From Telluribacter humicola (GTDB lineage Bacteria; Bacteroidota; Bacteroidia; Cytophagales; Spirosomataceae): a stretch of DNA of 64,000 bases. Below, in pieces: positions 53,606 through 61,598 of the stretch. A program made the position numbers and the translations under genes. The notes beneath the pieces were generated by a model that saw nothing but the letters and a program-made list of their open reading frames with translations, had not been told where the DNA came from and ran no database searches. The DNA lies in contig NZ_JAFIQT010000006.1 of NCBI RefSeq assembly GCF_017355935.1, forward strand, positions 293,632-357,631, given 5' to 3'. The first letter of the stretch is position 1. Each line of letters opens with the position of its first letter.

Positions 53606-54087
53606 CAAAAACAGCCACAGTTGAAGATATTCCTCTCATAATCAGTATTCAGGAGCGGACCTGGGAGCCTACCTACCGTAGCATACTCTCGAAGGAGCAA
53701 ATTGACTACATGTTCGAAAAGATATATTCTCCTGAATCGCTGCAAAAGCAAATGGCAGAGCAGGGGCAACAGTTTATACTTCTATGTGAGAAAGATCAGT
53801 ATATCGGGTTTGCTTCTTTTTCGGAAGTAGAACCGGGTACTTTCAAGCTGCACAAGATATATGTACTGCCCGAGCAGCAGGGAAACGGGAGTGGCTCCTA
53901 CCTGATTGGTGAAGTAGAAAGGTATGTACAGGAGCAGGGAGCATACCGGCTCCAGCTGAACGTGAACCGGCACAACCGGGCTAAGGGCTTCTACGAGAAG
54001 AAAGGATTCAAAGTAGTTCGTGAGGAAGATATCCCGATCGGTCCTTACTGGATGAACGACTACCTGCTTGAAAAGAACTATGGATGA
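53590..54087 (+). CDS. GNAT-family acetyltransferase
   Basis: The 165-residue protein has the GNAT fold with acetyl-CoA loop in LPEQQGNGSGSYLI and C-terminal RAKGFYEKKGFKVVREE (conserved FYEKxGF). The start at 53590 is chosen because upstream residues from 53527 are unconserved and overlap the surE promoter. The acceptor is unknown: small amine, antibiotic or protein. Divergent from surE and convergent with trhO. Confidence 0.87.
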   Translation: MTSFATKTATVEDIPLIISIQERTWEPTYRSILSKEQIDYMFEKIYSPESLQKQMAEQGQQFILLCEKDQYIGFASFSEVEPGTFKLHKIYVLPEQQGNGSGSYLIGEVERYVQEQGAYRLQLNVNRHNRAKGFYEKKGFKVVREEDIPIGPYWMNDYLLEKNYG

Positions 54088-54112
54088 GCGTAAGCCCACT
54101 CATAGTTCTTTA

Positions 54113-55096
54113 TTATGACCGGCTTAGTAGCTTGCCCTTATCTGATTCTTCCCGTTTGCGAAGGCTCAGGAATCCCTGAAGCGGATTGTAGTGATTACTA
54201 TTGCTGGCGTAGTACCCGGTACCATCGTAGGGGCGCTTGGCTGGATGCGTTTTACACTCTGCTGAGCAGGTGCCTTCCATTTCGTCTCCACATTTCTCAC
54301 AAATAGGCGCGTGGCGGTTGCACTCGGAGTTGGCGCAGTTGACCATGCGATCACACACGTCTCCACACACGTAGCAAGTCGATACAACGGTCGGGTTTAC
54401 TTTATTGACATCTACTACGATGCGGTTATCAAATACATAGCACTTACCGTCAAAGTTTTCCCCTCCTTCTTCTAGTCCATACCTGATGATACCTCCGTGT
54501 AATTGATATACATCCGTAAAGCCTTTCTCGAGCAGGTAGGCGCTGGCCTTTTCACACTTGATCCCACCGGTACAGTAGGTGACAATCTTCTTATCCTTCA
54601 GGTGTTCGATCTCGTGGACATGGTCTGGTAGCTCGCGCAGGTTTTCCATGTCAAACGTAACGGCTCCCTTGAACTTACCTACTGAATGCTCGTAATTGGA
54701 GCGCATATCTACCAGTACTACATCCGGGTCATCAAGCAATTTCTTGAATTCGGCCGGTTCCAGGTGCTTACCCGTCCGCACGAGTGGATCTACCGGCAGG
54801 TCCGAATTAACGATTTCCTCCTTAACCCGTACGTGTAGCTTATGGAAAGCGTGCTTATCGTGTTCTTCGATCTTGAACTCAGTATTGGCGAAACGGGCAT
54901 CTGACCGGACATATGCCATGTACTTATTACAATCCTCCACGAGTCCTGACACGGTTCCGTTCAGTCCCTCCTTAGAGATAATAATGCGTCCAAGCAAATT
55001 ATTCTCAATACAAAACAGGTGGTGCTCGTCCCGATAGAGTTCAGGATTCTCTATGGGTACATAATTATAGTATAGTATTACGCGGTACGGCTTCAT
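54113..55096 (-). CDS. trhO: tRNA uridine-34 hydroxylase, rhodanese domain
   Basis: TrhO (YceA) forms 5-hydroxyuridine in tRNA wobble positions. The 327 residues have an N-terminal alpha/beta domain (SKEGLNGTVSG near 41-51), a rhodanese domain with active-site C175 and second C181 in TYCTGGIKCEKA, and a C-terminal Cys-rich tail (CYVCGDVC, NCANSEC, ICEKCGDEM) that may bind zinc. Family features are complete. Preceded by a TATCTTTG promoter box. Confidence 0.9.
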   Translation of the reverse strand: MKPYRVILYYNYVPIENPELYRDEHHLFCIENNLLGRIIISKEGLNGTVSGLVEDCNKYMAYVRSDARFANTEFKIEEHDKHAFHKLHVRVKEEIVNSDLPVDPLVRTGKHLEPAEFKKLLDDPDVVLVDMRSNYEHSVGKFKGAVTFDMENLRELPDHVHEIEHLKDKKIVTYCTGGIKCEKASAYLLEKGFTDVYQLHGGIIRYGLEEGGENFDGKCYVFDNRIVVDVNKVNPTVVSTCYVCGDVCDRMVNCANSECNRHAPICEKCGDEMEGTCSAECKTHPAKRPYDGTGYYASNSNHYNPLQGFLSLRKREESDKGKLLSRS

Positions 55097-55130
55097 GGCA
55101 CTAAAAAACTAATAATAATTTTTTGAGCTG

Positions 55131-55138
55131 CAAAGATA
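55131..55138 (-). promoter_or_regulatory. Promoter -7 box of trhO
   Basis: Minus-strand TATCTTTG, an exact TAnnTTTG match, about 35 bp before the ATG at 55096. The -33 region shows no clear TTTG. Confidence 0.5.
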
Positions 55139-55199
55139 CAAATATCAGGGATTTAGAGGAAAAGGTATCCCGCCTGATTTTGGTCATGGTTTATTCCGG

Positions 55200-55231
55200 T
55201 TCTGAAAAAGAGGAGAAGTAGTGTACTTTTG
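55200..55231 (+). promoter_or_regulatory. Promoter of the deoxynucleoside kinase gene
   Basis: TTCTG (55200-55204), 19 bp, then TACTTTTG (55224-55231). The box is exact; the -33 element is one base off. It supports the ATG at 55262. Confidence 0.55.
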
Positions 55232-55261
55232 TTATTCCAGTTATCAACTATTTATATCAAT

Positions 55262-55876
55262 ATGCATATCGCCATTACAGGTAACATCGGAGCCGGCAAG
55301 ACAACGCTCACCCAGATGCTGGGTCAGCACTATGGATGGGAGGCTCTGTACGAAGCGGTTGAGGGAAATCCTTATCTGGCTGATTTTTACAAAGACATGG
55401 AACGCTGGGCGTTCAACCTGCAGATCTACTTTCTGAATAGTCGTTTTGCACAAGTGCAACGTATCCGTTCACTTACCTACTCTACAACTATTCAGGACCG
55501 TACGATCTATGAAGATGCTTTCATCTTTGCTAAGAACCTGTACGACTCCGGTATCATGACCCAGCGGGACTTTGATACCTACCTGATGCTGTTCGATACC
55601 ATTATCAAGGCGGTGCAGCCCCCCGATCTGATGATCTACCTCAAGGCGGATATACCTAAGCTGGTTCATCAGATCAAGAAGAGAGGTCGTGATTTTGAGG
55701 CAGATATCTCTGTTGATTACCTGCAGAATCTAAATAACTACTACGAGCAGTTCGCCTCTAAATATGATCATGGCCGCATGCTGGTAATCGATGTCAATGA
55801 CATGGATTTCGCTAACAATCCTGATGATTTCAACTCGATCATAGAGATGCTCAACAAAGAGTTGTTCTACGCGTAA
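55262..55876 (+). CDS. Deoxynucleoside kinase
   Basis: Phosphorylates deoxynucleosides in salvage. From the ATG at 55262 the product is 204 residues, with P-loop GNIGAGKT (7-14), the ERS-equivalent DRTIYEDAFIFAKNL and substrate-lid region KRGRDFEADISVDYL. It matches the dAK/dGK-type bacterial dNKs; nucleoside preference cannot be told. The in-frame ATG at 55229 lies at the promoter box and is rejected. A terminator follows. Confidence 0.9.
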   Translation: MHIAITGNIGAGKTTLTQMLGQHYGWEALYEAVEGNPYLADFYKDMERWAFNLQIYFLNSRFAQVQRIRSLTYSTTIQDRTIYEDAFIFAKNLYDSGIMTQRDFDTYLMLFDTIIKAVQPPDLMIYLKADIPKLVHQIKKRGRDFEADISVDYLQNLNNYYEQFASKYDHGRMLVIDVNDMDFANNPDDFNSIIEMLNKELFYA

Positions 55877-55898
55877 GTCATACTATAAAAATGGAGAT

Positions 55899-55921
55899 AA
55901 AAGCCGCTTTAAGTGGCTTTT
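55899..55921 (+). terminator. Terminator of the deoxynucleoside kinase gene
   Basis: AAAAGCCGCTT pairs with AAGTGGCTTTT (one G-T pair), followed by additional T residues, 22 bp after the stop. Confidence 0.85.
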
Positions 55922-56007
55922 TTTGTATTTTTCGTATACGCATCTTAAATCAAAAAAAAGTTACAAAAAGTGCCTCTCAGGCAACACCAATACGCGCTCT
56001 TTTAAAG

Positions 56008-56015
56008 TATATTTG
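56008..56015 (+). promoter_or_regulatory. Promoter -7 box of the 115-residue gene
   Basis: TATATTTG, an exact TAnnTTTG match, 35 bp before the ATG at 56050. No good -33 element. Confidence 0.5.
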
Positions 56016-56049
56016 TCACCAACATAAACAATACCTAATACAAGTAAAT

Positions 56050-56397
56050 ATGGACAGGAGCGTGGCATTTTTAGGAACATTAGTTGATCATGCCAATTAT
56101 GTACGAAGTATTCGTAAAGTAGAGCAAAAAGCTGTTATTCCATCGTTGGTGCAGGATGAGTTAACATTGCGGGGACAAACTATTCAGAAAGTAATCATCT
56201 CCAGGAACTGGCAATCAGCTTATCGGAGTTCAGATATTATTTTGGAAAGACTCCTGTCTTGTCGAAACCCGGTTGCTCAGGATGAAACCTGGCAGAAAAT
56301 TGAAACTTATGTTCAGTGGAAGCAGAGTGCGGCTAAGGAACAAAGTGAATGGAAGCAGGAAGCACAGAAGATCAAAGAAGAACTGGCCAATATCTAG
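56050..56397 (+). CDS. Small helical protein of unknown function
   Basis: The 115-residue product (MDRSVAFLGTLVDHANY start) is charged and helical, with an amphipathic C-terminal half rich in Gln/Glu/Lys/Trp (WKQSAAKEQSEWKQEAQKI). No signal peptide or enzymatic motif; I do not recognise a family. An ATG at 55891 in the same frame would precede the promoter and overlap the previous terminator, so it is rejected. It has its own terminator (56402-56422). Confidence 0.65.
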   Translation: MDRSVAFLGTLVDHANYVRSIRKVEQKAVIPSLVQDELTLRGQTIQKVIISRNWQSAYRSSDIILERLLSCRNPVAQDETWQKIETYVQWKQSAAKEQSEWKQEAQKIKEELANI

Positions 56398-56401
56398 AAA
56401 C

Positions 56402-56422
56402 AAGCCGCCCCAGGGGCGGCTT
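56402..56422 (+). terminator. Terminator of the 115-residue gene
   Basis: AAGCCGCCCC and GGGGCGGCTT around A form a GC-rich hairpin, followed by AATTTTTA, 4 bp after the stop. Confidence 0.85.
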
Positions 56423-56564
56423 AATTTTTATGTGGAATAGTAGGTCCTGACCGAACCCACCCTGACAAGTATTATGTTATTGCTAATGAGAGATGCCTGC
56501 TCAGAGTCGGAGGAGTATGGAAAGTTGTATAGAATCTGCGGACTCTTTTATTAATAATAGTATT

Positions 56565-56765
56565 ATGTACGAATACCCATTTGAAGTGTATACCTGCATC
56601 GTTGATGGCACACCTGACAACTACTTGTGCTATCAATTGGCTGTTGCGCTTGAGAAAGAACAGTTTGAGTTGGCAGCCTATATACGGGATACCATTAGTC
56701 AGAGGCAGCAAAGTTTTGAAAAGCGGGTTGGCTCCTGTGAAGAGGAGGGGGAACTGATAAAATAA
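56565..56765 (+). CDS. Small protein with UVR-like helical pair
   Basis: A 66-residue product from the ATG at 56565 (MYEYPFEVYTC); a longer frame from 56493 adds 24 residues. The segment LAVALEKEQFELAAYIRDTI resembles the UvrB/UvrC interaction (UVR) motif, which is a two-helix protein-contact module also found in McsA and ClpC. The C-terminus is acidic. No other domain. Function unknown; the UVR resemblance is by eye only. Confidence 0.55.
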   Translation: MYEYPFEVYTCIVDGTPDNYLCYQLAVALEKEQFELAAYIRDTISQRQQSFEKRVGSCEEEGELIK

Positions 56766-56800
56766 ATGCTCTGAAAGATAGGATAGCTAGGAATAGATGC

Positions 56801-56808
56801 TATATTTG
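56801..56808 (+). promoter_or_regulatory. Promoter -7 box of the 76-residue gene
   Basis: TATATTTG, an exact TAnnTTTG match, 30 bp before the ATG at 56839. It rules against an in-frame start at 56797. Confidence 0.5.
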
Positions 56809-56838
56809 GTAAAACCCACCTCTACCATAATAGACATA

Positions 56839-57069
56839 ATGAAGTTCCTTACTTTAGCCGGTGAGCTAATCGAGGGCGAAACTGCTATCGAAGTGCTCGT
56901 GCAGATTAAAAAGCATGCTATGTGGATCAGGCAGAGAGAGTTCGGAGAATACCTGGAAGACATTCTGACCGATCTTAGTGATTACTATCATATCAAGTTT
57001 GCTACTGTAGACCCTTATGACGTGCTGGAACAGCTCCAGGATAATGGGTATCTACTGCGAATTTATTGA
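56839..57069 (+). CDS. Small protein of unknown function overlapping the receiver gene
   Basis: A 76-residue product (MKFLTLAGELIEGETAIEVL start), predicted helical, with a hydrophobic-acidic pattern and ending LQDNGYLLRIY. No motif recognised. It has its own promoter box. Its last 68 bp overlap, on the opposite strand, the 3' end of the response-regulator gene, which may limit expression of both. Confidence 0.55.
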   Translation: MKFLTLAGELIEGETAIEVLVQIKKHAMWIRQREFGEYLEDILTDLSDYYHIKFATVDPYDVLEQLQDNGYLLRIY

Positions 57070-57529
57070 CCGGGTGCACTGAGGCTTCTTTATGAGGTGT
57101 ACTCCACAATGTACCCTGATAACGAGGTCTTGGTGCAGCAGTATCAATCAGATTACTGATATCTCTAAACAAAAACATTTTATCAAAGTACAGAATTGGA
57201 ACATCGTAACTAGCAGAACGTTCCAAAATTAATCGGTTAGCTACTGATGTGGTAATGCATATACCCGTTTGAGGTAGTCTATTTTGGAATCTATTCGTGT
57301 ATTCATCCAGAAACCTCCATCCATTCATTACGGGCTTATCAAGATCCAGCAATATCAGATCGGGTGCTATACCCTTATGCTCATTCACTGATTTCTCCAG
57401 GTAGTCTAATCCATCCCTGCTATTCCGGCATGTTGTTACGCTTTGAGCGATACCATTCTTTATTAGTAACTGCTTCAATATGTAAAGCGAGTCTTCATGA
57501 TCATCAATGACGAGTATATTTCTAATCAA
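57002..57529 (-). CDS. Stand-alone response-regulator receiver protein
   Basis: The 175-residue protein has one receiver domain (about 3-130): D10/D11, phospho-acceptor D62 in LLDLDKPVMNGWRFL, T93/T94 and K117 in YFDKM. No output domain follows; the last ~45 residues are low in structure and are partly antisense to the 76-residue gene. It resembles Rcp1-like single-domain regulators used in phosphorelays. No kinase gene is adjacent. Confidence 0.85.
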   Translation of the reverse strand: MIRNILVIDDHEDSLYILKQLLIKNGIAQSVTTCRNSRDGLDYLEKSVNEHKGIAPDLILLDLDKPVMNGWRFLDEYTNRFQNRLPQTGICITTSVANRLILERSASYDVPILYFDKMFLFRDISNLIDTAAPRPRYQGTLWSTPHKEASVHPVNKFAVDTHYPGAVPARHKGLQ

Positions 57530-57758
57530 GCAGTAGCAGTTTCTAGTAGTGTATCTTCAAGTGTCTATCTTTATACAAGCAATAATGACACCAAAGTCAC
57601 TTATATATCTATATAGGTTATAAAATATTTTCAGTGTAAATATGAATATATAGAGCATTTTTTTGCTGTTGTTAACAAATTAGTAAAACATAGTAAGGGA
57701 GAGGCTGGTTACTTAGTCACTTTTGTAAGTAGGAGTTGGCTCTTAATAATCGTATTCT

Positions 57759-58124
57759 ATGGTTTATCTCCAGGTGATTCAGGACTTGCCCGGCACTGAT
57801 CAATTATATCTCATAGTAGGTGTATTTGCTCTACTGGTGCTTTTGCTAGGTTTGGTGGTGGTAGTTTTATATGGCAAGTACCTTGATCGCAAGAAGCAGC
57901 TGGCATCGCTTGAACAGCTAACCGAAAGCCAGGGACTAGCGGTTGAAGAATTAAATAATCAGATAAAACATTTGATGGGCCAGTTGAATCAGATGGCCGA
58001 GGCCAACCAGATCAGGCTGGAGTGCTTTACGGCTAATAAGAAGAATAAAGAAAGAAAAGAGCAGGAGGCTAGAGTGCAGAGACTTTCCATGGCTAAGACT
58101 ACTGCTGATTTATTCAATAAGTAG
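57759..58124 (+). CDS. Single-pass membrane protein with coiled coil
   Basis: The 121-residue product has one transmembrane helix (about 18-40, LIVGVFALLVLLLGLVVVVLY), then a charged coiled-coil segment (about 45-85, with EELNNQIKHLMGQLNQM) and a Lys/Arg-rich tail. No enzyme motif. The topology suggests a bitopic scaffold or a sensor/regulator partner. It is convergent with the large kinase/pyrophosphorylase gene across a shared hairpin. Confidence 0.65.
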   Translation: MVYLQVIQDLPGTDQLYLIVGVFALLVLLLGLVVVVLYGKYLDRKKQLASLEQLTESQGLAVEELNNQIKHLMGQLNQMAEANQIRLECFTANKKNKERKEQEARVQRLSMAKTTADLFNK

Positions 58125-58174
58125 GTAACAGGTTCTGAGTTCTGGTTGATTTAGGTACTTTGATACCTTACTAA

Positions 58175-58215
58175 ACAAAAGCGGCTCATCCTGAATCAGG
58201 ACGAGCCGCTTTTGT
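58175..58215. terminator. Bidirectional terminator before the kinase/pyrophosphorylase gene
   Basis: ACAAAAGCGGCTC and GAGCCGCTTTTGT pair perfectly, with an inner TCCTG/CAGGA stem separated by an A-C mismatch. A and T tracts at the base suit either strand. Confidence 0.88.
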
Positions 58216-58229
58216 AAGAGATTAACTAT

Positions 58230-61200
58230 TTACTGCTGAAAGTGGCAGAGTGAAGTAACATAGCCTTTGCTTCCATCAGTTACCCATGAGTCCAGTTGAG
58301 CAGGATCTTTCATCTGTTGTCCGCGGTAACGGGGAACGGCTATGTAGCCACACTGTATATCCGTCAGGGCCGACATATCACTCCATAGCTTCTCGATCTG
58401 AGCCACCGGGTAGATATCTTCCTGTCCGTGTCCCCAGCGGTACTTTACATCCTTGATTGTAACATAGGTAGGTATGCGATGTGCTACTCTCCTTACCGCT
58501 TTAGCCAGTTGGGATTCGTCACCTCTTTGCAGGTCATCGCGGGTTAAGCCAAATAGCTGCAGCAGCGGATCGATCTGTATCCAGGTAGTCATGGTGTTGT
58601 AGTAGCTGAGGTTAAGCTCGTCTTCCTCTCTTGGCTGCGCCAAGCCTTCCAACAGTCGGATCTGTCCATTTACCCGGGCCAATCCACCCCCACGATCTTC
58701 GATACGACGGGGCACTACCTCAAACGTCAGCGCATTCCCCGACTCGAGGTGGTAGCCTAGCGCCGCCGGATCAACATCCGCCCCCAACGTATCGATATTA
58801 TGCAGCATAAGCGTCTGTACCTGTGGCTGCTCGGCCAGGAGCCGTGCCAGGGTACCATTCCTGAGCAGGTTAGATACCTCGTACCAGTGCCCCAGTGGTG
58901 AGAAACGTTGTGCAGCTATGTTATCTACGTAGTCACTGCCTTCGCCTTTGGACTTAGCCCAACCAATCAGTGTTTGTCGGGATGCCTCTCGTACCTTCTG
59001 CTTGTTTTCATCCAGCATTTCCTGCGGCATCTCTTCCCACATAAAGCGGAGGTCACGCTCCATCGGCACAAATCGCTGACCTATCGAGCGACCCGGAGAG
59101 AGCAGTGTCGTACCACCGTAGCCAAAGTTGTTGGTTTGCTCCAACTTCTTGCGAATAGGCTCATGCGTCAGGTAACTTGTCGCCACCAGGTGCGGTATGG
59201 TACCTCCGTATGTTTCGGCGACTTTTCTGGTTTTGGCCAGGTGTATTTCCAGGAAGCTGCGGTGTACACCATCAACCTCCACAAATGGGTTAATGGCTTT
59301 GATTACCCCGGCCCCCTTGGTCCAGCGACTACCAACACCCGCCGCCAGACTTAACACACCTACTTTACCGGCTCGTATGGCTTCTTCTCCGGTTTTTGAA
59401 GAGATACTTATTTGTTCCAGCTGAGCTATATCATCCGGCCTTACATCTTCAATGGTACTCTCAGCAGACAAGCGGTTTCGTGATAAGCCGATGCGGCCTT
59501 TCTGTAACTCTTCCCTGATTTCTTCGTGCTGAATGTAATCAAAACCATTTTCCTTCTTGATCCGATCCGCCTTGTCATTCTCTACACTTCGATTGCTCTG
59601 ATTAGAGGGATCTGATACTTTGAATAAATTACTTACTACCGTTCTGAGCAGGGGGTAAGCCAAATTGTTGCGCTCGCAATAGGTCGTAAATACATCAATC
59701 TCTGCCCGGCGTATATAAGGTATAGTAGCCGGATCTTTACGAACCAGTTCTGATACATGAATACCGTAGTACTGCTCGGGCATCAGAGCCTCACTACCTT
59801 CGTGCAGCGAAGCCCAAGTACCTCTCTGGTTGATACTCCAGTTATAGACTACGGGCTCCATCGCAAAGGGCAGAGAGTCCGATAGCTCGTTCTTGGTTTT
59901 GCGCAGGAGGTCAAGTACCCGCATTTTGTATTCCTCATACCGCTCCGGATTCACAAACATGCCCATACCCCCACCGGACATACCACCCAGCATCAGGAAG
60001 CCGTAGTAGTCGTCGGCAAATTCTTTTTTCGCCTTGGCAATGATCTGCTCCGTAAAGTAGGTGGATGCCCAGGGTATGATGGTCTTGATCGGGCCTCCCC
60101 AGTTTTGAGCAGTATTGGCTCCCAGCTTCTTGATATCGCCTTCTTTGATGGCGGCTAGTATGTTATCAAATATTTGGTTGGTCTGCTGGCGGGCTGCCCA
60201 CTCTTTCTCCCCCCGGAGCAGGTACTTCTCAGTAACCATTTCCAGGATTGGGCCTACGTTGGATGCCATTCCCCCGTGCATCAGCACCAGCGAATTCATG
60301 ATTTTTTCATGTATTTCCGGATGCACTTCCTCTCCCTGTAGTACCCGGTGGCGGGGGAGTAGCGTTCCGCGGCTGATACCGTACTCCGGATCACCCTCCT
60401 GAGCAAAGGTACCCTGAATAGCCTTGATCCCCGGCCATACTCCGCCTGAGTCCTGCCAGCCTCCCCCCGAGCCGCCGATCCACTCACCCAGAATAGCGCG
60501 TGACGCTACCAGTCTGCGTTCACTCTCCTCGAGACCACCTTCTAGTTTTTGAGTCTGGCAGGTAGCCCGCATTAGCAGGCTGATGATAGAGCCCAATAGG
60601 TTAGTAGAAACTGCGAAGCGTGATCCTTTCGGAATATCATTTACCTTCGTTACCAGCTCGATACCCATACCGGGAGCCACTATACGACTCAGGATCTCGG
60701 GTAATGACTGGTTAGTACCCTCAAAGGAGGGGGGTATTAATCCGGATGCGATCACACCGGCCTTTACCAGGCTCAGGTAGTCATTACCAAAGTTGAATAG
60801 GTCTGCCAGATCATGTACATCCTTCGTAGTGTTCAAGTCAACACTTGTCAGGCGCAGTACCGGCTCCGGTATAATCCGTACATAACAGTGTAGAGGAGGC
60901 CGGATGTCCTTATCACGACCAAATACTCCTAAGTCAATTGAGATATTAATAACCCGCGCCCCTTCCGGATAATCCATCCCCAGGAAGAAGATATCCGACC
61001 AGCCGCTATGGGTAAGGTCCATCCGTACGGATGTCTGCTCATGCAGAATGGGGTAGAACAGAGAGTTCTCCTGGCGCTGGAGCAGCTTGGGATGGATACG
61101 AATTGGGTGCTCGGCCTGATGTCCTACCCGGAACATCCACTGGTTTCCTTTGCTGGACCGTACGCTCTTCCGTACCTGGTCCGCCAGGATCTGGAACGAA

Positions 61201-61568
61201 AGGTGGTGGTAGCTTTCGGCAAGGGCGCTGAATAGGGCAGCATTAGGTCCCTGTTTATCAATTTCGTGATTTAAGGTACTAATGGCATGTTCAAATCGCC
61301 TTGATAGCAAATCCTCAAAACCGGCATAAGGTACCTTACCAATAGTAGGAGTATCTTTTGACTCCATCAGGAAAAAACGGTAACCTGCGTGCAGGAAGAG
61401 GATGGCCCTTACCTTGTCGTACAGGTTAGGTGTTGTTTCCCGGAATCGGTCCAGTTCCCGAAGGGCACTAAGTAGTTCCTTCGTACTCAGACTACGGCTT
61501 ATATCATAAAATGATCTATTGCGTTTTTCTGGGTCAGCGGAGGTAATGGATTCTATAAAAACATTCAT
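58230..61568 (-). CDS. Large fusion: GHMP-type sugar kinase plus UDPGP-family pyrophosphorylase
   Basis: A 1112-residue cytosolic protein. The N-terminal ~180 residues are helical and unassigned. The middle (about 180-620) carries L-fucokinase/heptose-kinase-like GHMP signatures: GGSGGGWQDSGGVWPG near 364 and MSGGGMGMFVNPE near 528. The C-terminus (about 690-1100) is UDPGP-like: LSLAAGVGSRW near 740 and HNIDTLGADVD near 925. Together they could phosphorylate a free sugar and then activate it as a nucleotide sugar. The order kinase-then-pyrophosphorylase is the reverse of Bacteroides Fkp. The start at 61568 is the first ATG; a TTG at 61577 is possible. A GalU-like gene lies 30 bp upstream. Confidence 0.78.
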   Translation of the reverse strand: MNVFIESITSADPEKRNRSFYDISRSLSTKELLSALRELDRFRETTPNLYDKVRAILFLHAGYRFFLMESKDTPTIGKVPYAGFEDLLSRRFEHAISTLNHEIDKQGPNAALFSALAESYHHLSFQILADQVRKSVRSSKGNQWMFRVGHQAEHPIRIHPKLLQRQENSLFYPILHEQTSVRMDLTHSGWSDIFFLGMDYPEGARVINISIDLGVFGRDKDIRPPLHCYVRIIPEPVLRLTSVDLNTTKDVHDLADLFNFGNDYLSLVKAGVIASGLIPPSFEGTNQSLPEILSRIVAPGMGIELVTKVNDIPKGSRFAVSTNLLGSIISLLMRATCQTQKLEGGLEESERRLVASRAILGEWIGGSGGGWQDSGGVWPGIKAIQGTFAQEGDPEYGISRGTLLPRHRVLQGEEVHPEIHEKIMNSLVLMHGGMASNVGPILEMVTEKYLLRGEKEWAARQQTNQIFDNILAAIKEGDIKKLGANTAQNWGGPIKTIIPWASTYFTEQIIAKAKKEFADDYYGFLMLGGMSGGGMGMFVNPERYEEYKMRVLDLLRKTKNELSDSLPFAMEPVVYNWSINQRGTWASLHEGSEALMPEQYYGIHVSELVRKDPATIPYIRRAEIDVFTTYCERNNLAYPLLRTVVSNLFKVSDPSNQSNRSVENDKADRIKKENGFDYIQHEEIREELQKGRIGLSRNRLSAESTIEDVRPDDIAQLEQISISSKTGEEAIRAGKVGVLSLAAGVGSRWTKGAGVIKAINPFVEVDGVHRSFLEIHLAKTRKVAETYGGTIPHLVATSYLTHEPIRKKLEQTNNFGYGGTTLLSPGRSIGQRFVPMERDLRFMWEEMPQEMLDENKQKVREASRQTLIGWAKSKGEGSDYVDNIAAQRFSPLGHWYEVSNLLRNGTLARLLAEQPQVQTLMLHNIDTLGADVDPAALGYHLESGNALTFEVVPRRIEDRGGGLARVNGQIRLLEGLAQPREEDELNLSYYNTMTTWIQIDPLLQLFGLTRDDLQRGDESQLAKAVRRVAHRIPTYVTIKDVKYRWGHGQEDIYPVAQIEKLWSDMSALTDIQCGYIAVPRYRGQQMKDPAQLDSWVTDGSKGYVTSLCHFQQ

Positions 61569-61598
61569 GTTCAGCAACAGCTTCAGATTAGAGACTCA

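Noticed and set aside
55891..56049. 53-codon N-terminal extension of the 115-residue gene
   Set aside because: Starts inside the previous terminator and upstream of a TATATTTG box, so it is not expected to be transcribed as coding sequence.
58230..61568. Calling the large fusion Fkp (GDP-fucose bifunctional enzyme)
   Set aside because: The kinase and pyrophosphorylase order is reversed and the pyrophosphorylase part looks UDPGP-like, so the name would be misleading.
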